DNA of 9,052 nucleotides, from contig JASLIR010000185.1 in the NCBI GenBank assembly GCA_030152125.1, positions 1 through 9,052 on the forward strand. Reading direction: 5' to 3'. A model generated the notes under the pieces. The model made no database searches and was not told the origin of the DNA. It saw only the letters and a list, made by a program, of their open reading frames with translations. The stretch is from Alkanindiges sp. (GTDB lineage Bacteria; Pseudomonadota; Gammaproteobacteria; Pseudomonadales; Moraxellaceae). Position numbers and translations under genes: made by a program. Of this stretch, positions 6,352-9,052 are shown piece by piece; position 1 is the stretch's first letter; every line of letters starts with the position of its first letter.

Positions 6352-6852
6352 TTAATGTTTTGGCGTGGCAGCCGTCTGATCCACCACTGGTAGCACAGCA
6401 GCCGGTGCAGATGGCTGGCTAACGGTTGAGGCAGCCTTGGCTTCGTCCATGGCGTTCTGGTTCATGGCCTTAAAGTATTCAAACAGGGAGTCACACGCGG
6501 CTTCTTTTTTAGCTTCGCACAAACCGGACATGGTAATGGCCGCCTGTTGCAAGGTAATACGCACTTCGCGGCGAACCACAGCGGGATAAGCCGGATCGCT
6601 GGAAGGCGTGAAGGACCACACCACCATATTGTCATCTTTGGTCTGGTATACTAGCTGCCAGCCGTCAGGCGTGGTTTCAATGCGAACCTTGTCGGGATAT
6701 GCAGCAGATTGTTTGCGCAAATCGGCAAAAGCAGCAGCTACAGTACGATAAGGAAGGTCGGGATTGGCCTTGGGAGCAGCAAAGGCGGTCATGCAAGAGA
6801 TGCTTGCAATACTTGGCAACAATAAACTGACAAACGGTTTTACATGTTTCAT
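6352..6852 (-). CDS. Secreted short paralogue of the neighbouring two-domain protein
   Basis: A 166-aa protein with a Sec signal peptide (about residues 1-26, ending TAFAA). Residues of about 35-133 align with the N-terminal domain of the downstream gene product: PYRTVAAAF, PDGW, VVWSFTP, DPAYPAVVRR, and cysteines C112/C120 in LCEAKKEAACDSL against LCQAEKAPCDQL. The cysteine pair could form a disulfide in the periplasm. After residue 133 it ends in a low-complexity Ala/Pro/Ser/Thr tail with none of the DUF4019-like domain its sister carries. The ATG at 6852 has GGAG at 6859-6862 with 6 nt spacing, a strong start. The gene is divergent from aceA across a 252-bp gap. The tandem layout and shared domain show an old duplication followed by loss or gain of the C-terminal domain. 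The function is unknown and I name no gene. Confidence 0.83.
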   Translation of the reverse strand: MKHVKPFVSLLLPSIASISCMTAFAAPKANPDLPYRTVAAAFADLRKQSAAYPDKVRIETTPDGWQLVYQTKDDNMVVWSFTPSSDPAYPAVVRREVRITLQQAAITMSGLCEAKKEAACDSLFEYFKAMNQNAMDEAKAASTVSQPSAPAAVLPVVDQTAATPKH

Positions 6853-7104
6853 ATAACGCTCCGCTCCCTCATTTTTATCATAAGTATATAAAATTTATTC
6901 ACTTATCTTTTTTAGGCTGTAGCCATATCGCGATTGATATCAGCACATTTTCAAAATAAATACTGAAAATCAACCTGATAAATTGGCTAAATTATGCCAC
7001 AAATCGTAGACTCTGCTCCATCGTTAAAGGGCTTTTTTAATATCTTTATCGGATTTTTTAATTTGCACCTTTAATATACACCTACATTCAGACAGGATAA
7101 TGTC
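6853..7104. promoter_or_regulatory. Divergent promoter region between the secreted paralogue and aceA
   Basis: This AT-rich 252-bp gap must hold promoters for genes going both ways. It has two dyads: ATAAGT-N15-ACTTAT (6880-6906) and ATTTTCA-N10-TGAAAAT (6947-6970). The second lies about 135 bp upstream of the aceA ATG, so it could be an activator site for aceA. No -35/-10 pair is convincing: TTGATA (6934) with TAAATA (6957) is only partial, and the AT-rich stretch at 7063-7080 is another candidate. The role of either dyad is inferred. Confidence 0.5.
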
Positions 7105-8703
7105 ATGACTTATCAATCAGCTCTTGAGCACGTACGTGCTGTTAAAGCGAAATTAGGCGGTACTTGGGGTGCAATTCATCCTGAAGATGCAGCGCGTATG
7201 ATCGTTCAGAACCGTTTCCGTACCGGTTTGGACATCGCTAAATACACCGCTGCCATCCTGCGTAAAGATATGGCTGACTACGATGCTAACAGCGCTGTTT
7301 ACACCCAGTCTCTGGGCTGCTGGCATGGTTTTATTGCGCAACAGAAAATGATTGCCAACAAAAAATACTTCGGTACAACCAGCAAGCGTTACATCTACCT
7401 GTCTGGCTGGATGGTAGCTGCTCTGCGTTCCGAATTCGGTCCACTGCCTGACCAGTCCATGCACGAAAAAACTGCTGTGCCTAAGCTGATTGCAGAGATC
7501 TATACTTTCCTGCGTCAAGCTGATGCTAAAGAACTGAACGACCTGTTCCGTGCACTGGCTAAAGCTGATGCTGCTGGCGACAAAGCACAAGTTGCTGCTA
7601 TCGAAGACAAAATCAACAACTTCGAAACACACGTAGTGCCAATTATTGCCGACATCGACGCTGGTTTCGGTAACGAAGAAGCGACCTACCTGCTGGCCAA
7701 GCAAATCATCGAAGCTGGTGCTGCTGCAATCCAGATCGAAAACCAGGTTTCTGACGCTAAACAGTGTGGTCACCAGGCTGGTAAAGTAACTGTTCCGCAC
7801 GAAGACTTCCTGTCCAAGATCAACGCTGTTCGTTTCGCGTTCCTGGAACTGGGTATCGACGAAGGCGTTATCGTTGCACGTACCGACTCTGAAGGTGCTG
7901 ACCTGACTCAGAAGATCCCTGTATCCAAAGAGAAAGGCGACATCGCTTCTCAATACATCAGCTACTTGGACACTCAAGAGATCGATATCTCTGAAGCCAA
8001 GGAAGATGAAGTACTGATCAAGCGTGATGGCAAGCTGCACCGTCCTAAGCGTCTGGCTTCTGGCCTGTTCCAGTTCCGCGCTGACACCCAGATTGACCGC
8101 GTTGTATTAGACTGCGTAAGCAGCCTGCAAAACGGCGCTGACATGCTGTGGATCGAAACTGCTACCCCTAACGTTGCAGAAATCGCTGAAATGGTTAACC
8201 GCGTTAAGGAAGTTGTTCCAAATGCCAAGCTGGTTTACAACAACAGCCCATCATTCAACTGGACCCTGAACTTCCGTCAACAGTCTTATGACCGTTGGGT
8301 AGCTGAAGGCAAAGACGTTTCTGCTTACGACCGCGCCAAGCTGATGAGTGCAGACTACGACAGCAGCGAACTGGCTGCAGATGCTGATGAAAAAATCCGC
8401 ACCTTCCAGGCTGATGCGTCCCGTGAAGCTGGTGTATTCCACCACCTGATCACCCTGCCTACATACCACACTGCTGCTCTGTCTACTCACGAACTGGCTA
8501 AAGGCTACTTCGGCGAACTGGGTATGCTGGCTTATGTTGCTGGTGTTCAGCGTAAAGAAATCCGCGAAGGCGTTGCGTGCGTTAAGCACCAGGCTATGGC
8601 TGGTTCTGACATCGGTGATGATCACAAAGAGATTTTCTCTGGTGAAACCGCTCTGAAAGCTGGTGATGACAGCAAAAACACCATGAACCAGTTCTCTGCT
8701 TAA
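7105..8703 (+). CDS. aceA: Isocitrate lyase
   Basis: Cleaves isocitrate to glyoxylate and succinate, the first step of the glyoxylate shunt, allowing growth on acetate or fatty acids. It is cytoplasmic. At 532 aa it belongs to the long Pseudomonas aeruginosa-type isocitrate lyases, about 100 residues longer than the E. coli enzyme. The active-site motif is KQCGH at 219-223 with the catalytic Cys221; the second residue is Gln where E. coli has Lys (KKCGH), as is usual in this long subgroup. Other landmarks are YLSGW (98-102), the metal and substrate segment DIDAGFGN (183-190), ARTDS (258-262) and NNSPSFNW (379-386). No residue of the active site appears lost. The ATG at 7105 has AGGA (7094-7097) 7 nt upstream. 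Codon use is strongly biased to CTG, CGT, AAC and GAA, unlike the neighbours, which fits a highly expressed enzyme. It is transcribed alone and ends in a terminator. Confidence 0.98.
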   Translation: MTYQSALEHVRAVKAKLGGTWGAIHPEDAARMIVQNRFRTGLDIAKYTAAILRKDMADYDANSAVYTQSLGCWHGFIAQQKMIANKKYFGTTSKRYIYLSGWMVAALRSEFGPLPDQSMHEKTAVPKLIAEIYTFLRQADAKELNDLFRALAKADAAGDKAQVAAIEDKINNFETHVVPIIADIDAGFGNEEATYLLAKQIIEAGAAAIQIENQVSDAKQCGHQAGKVTVPHEDFLSKINAVRFAFLELGIDEGVIVARTDSEGADLTQKIPVSKEKGDIASQYISYLDTQEIDISEAKEDEVLIKRDGKLHRPKRLASGLFQFRADTQIDRVVLDCVSSLQNGADMLWIETATPNVAEIAEMVNRVKEVVPNAKLVYNNSPSFNWTLNFRQQSYDRWVAEGKDVSAYDRAKLMSADYDSSELAADADEKIRTFQADASREAGVFHHLITLPTYHTAALSTHELAKGYFGELGMLAYVAGVQRKEIREGVACVKHQAMAGSDIGDDHKEIFSGETALKAGDDSKNTMNQFSA

Positions 8704-8721
8704 TTAGTAGATACGGTTTAG

Positions 8722-8752
8722 AAAAACCCCGCTTGTAAAAGCGGGGTTTTTT
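8722..8752 (+). terminator. Rho-independent terminator of aceA
   Basis: The 13-bp stem AAAAACCCCGCTT pairs with AAGCGGGGTTTTT around a GTAA loop, and a run of six T follows the GC stem (8747-8752). It begins 18 bp after the aceA stop, so aceA is monocistronic at its 3' end. Confidence 0.95.
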
Positions 8753-8787
8753 ATTGAGCCATGTCGGCGCTGGTTAACAAACCCTAT

Positions 8788-8816
8788 TTGACATCCTGTA
8801 TTTTCCCTGCTAGTTT
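8788..8816 (+). promoter_or_regulatory. Sigma70-type promoter with an extended -10 for the next gene
   Basis: A perfect -35, TTGACA (8788-8793), is followed 17 bp later by TAGTTT (8811-8816). The -10 is poor by itself (three of six), but TG at 8808-8809 supplies the extended -10 element. Transcription would start near 8823, giving a leader of about 200 nt before the ATG at 9026. Confidence 0.5.
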
Positions 8817-9025
8817 CGATCAAAATTTAATCAATATATTATCCCGTATAAACGCTTTTCCTTTCTGTATTTAAGCCTGGTGTGGTGGTGTAACGGGTAT
8901 TTGCCAACTGCGGCAGATACGTGTGCTTGCGCGTATTTGAAAGCATGGGAATATAGCACCAGATTACGATTAAACAGATAAATCAATAATTTATAGAACC
9001 GCAATAACACAGGATGGAGACACAC
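8817..9025 (+). other. Long 5' leader of the gene at the right edge
   Basis: With the aceA terminator this makes a gene-free stretch of about 320 bp (8704-9025). After the proposed promoter it holds three possible hairpins: CCCGT (8844-8848) against ACGGG (8893-8897), TGCC-AACTGC-GGCA (8902-8915), and a 20-nt hairpin 8917-8936 with ATACG/CGTAT outer pairs. No known riboswitch is recognisable. The next gene's Shine-Dalgarno GGAG is at 9016-9019. A long minus-strand frame here starts on GTG and covers that site; I do not regard it as coding. Confidence 0.45.
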
Positions 9026-9052
9026 ATGAGCAACATCATTGCTAGCTGGAAG
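9026..9052 (+). CDS. Start of a gene truncated by the window edge
   Basis: Only nine codons are visible (MSNIIASWK). GGAG at 9016-9019 lies 6 nt before the ATG, and a good promoter stands upstream, so this is very probably a real start. Nine residues are too few to name a family. Its position after aceA invites a guess at malate synthase or another glyoxylate gene, but the sequence gives no support for that. Confidence 0.7.

Noticed and set aside
7100..7108. A start-stop mini-frame (ATG TCA TGA) overlapping the aceA start
   Set aside because: It sits only 3 nt after the Shine-Dalgarno, too close for good initiation, and the true ATG at 7105 has better spacing. Probably chance.
7153..8040. 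A 295-codon open frame antisense to aceA
   Set aside because: It lies fully inside aceA, whose strong codon bias keeps the opposite strand open. The peptide shows no recognisable domain, and aceA itself is certain.
8831..9025. A 64-codon minus-strand frame before the last gene
   Set aside because: It begins on GTG within the ribosome-binding region of the opposite-strand gene and opposes the proposed promoter. No family features.

Overview
The window carries a CRISPR array at its left end, followed by a moderate-GC bacterial chromosome segment with six complete genes and the first nine codons of a seventh. The array repeat is of type I-F. Together with a Pseudomonas-type long isocitrate lyase, a LysR regulator and Sec-secreted proteins, it points to a beta- or gammaproteobacterium. 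A Neisseriales-like host such as Iodobacter relatives would fit, but that is a guess from gene style, not a match I could test.

Layout. 9-997: 17 identical 28-bp repeats with 16 complete spacers, transcribed leftward, probably continuing past the left edge. 998-about 1140: the array leader, with two IHF-like sites interleaved with the two halves of a 10-bp inverted repeat. 1276-1905 (+): a class I SAM-dependent methyltransferase. 1950-2942 (-): a LysR-type regulator with a T-N11-A dyad just upstream of its start. 3012-3041: a strong terminator. 3063-5078 (-): a large NHL-repeat beta-propeller lipoprotein. 5360-6217 and 6352-6852 (-): two secreted paralogues of unknown function; the first has an added DUF4019-like C-terminal domain. 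7105-8703 (+): isocitrate lyase (aceA), closed by a terminator at 8722-8752. 8788-9052 (+): a good promoter, a roughly 200-nt leader with several possible hairpins, and the start of a gene cut by the window edge.

How it works together. The array supplies crRNAs to a type I-F Cascade (Csy) complex and, with its leader, is built to take up new spacers through Cas1-Cas2/3 and IHF. No cas gene lies in the roughly 8 kb on the leader side, so the effector and adaptation genes must be left of the window or elsewhere. The rest looks like chromosomal housekeeping and envelope genes. aceA runs the glyoxylate shunt and is strongly codon-optimised. The three leftward envelope genes (lipoprotein and two secreted paralogues) form a small cluster of unknown role. 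I see no transposase, integrase, tRNA or rRNA.

The most rewarding items are the ordered leader architecture, the missing cas genes, the 11- to 12-repeat propeller lipoprotein and the diverged secreted paralogue pair.
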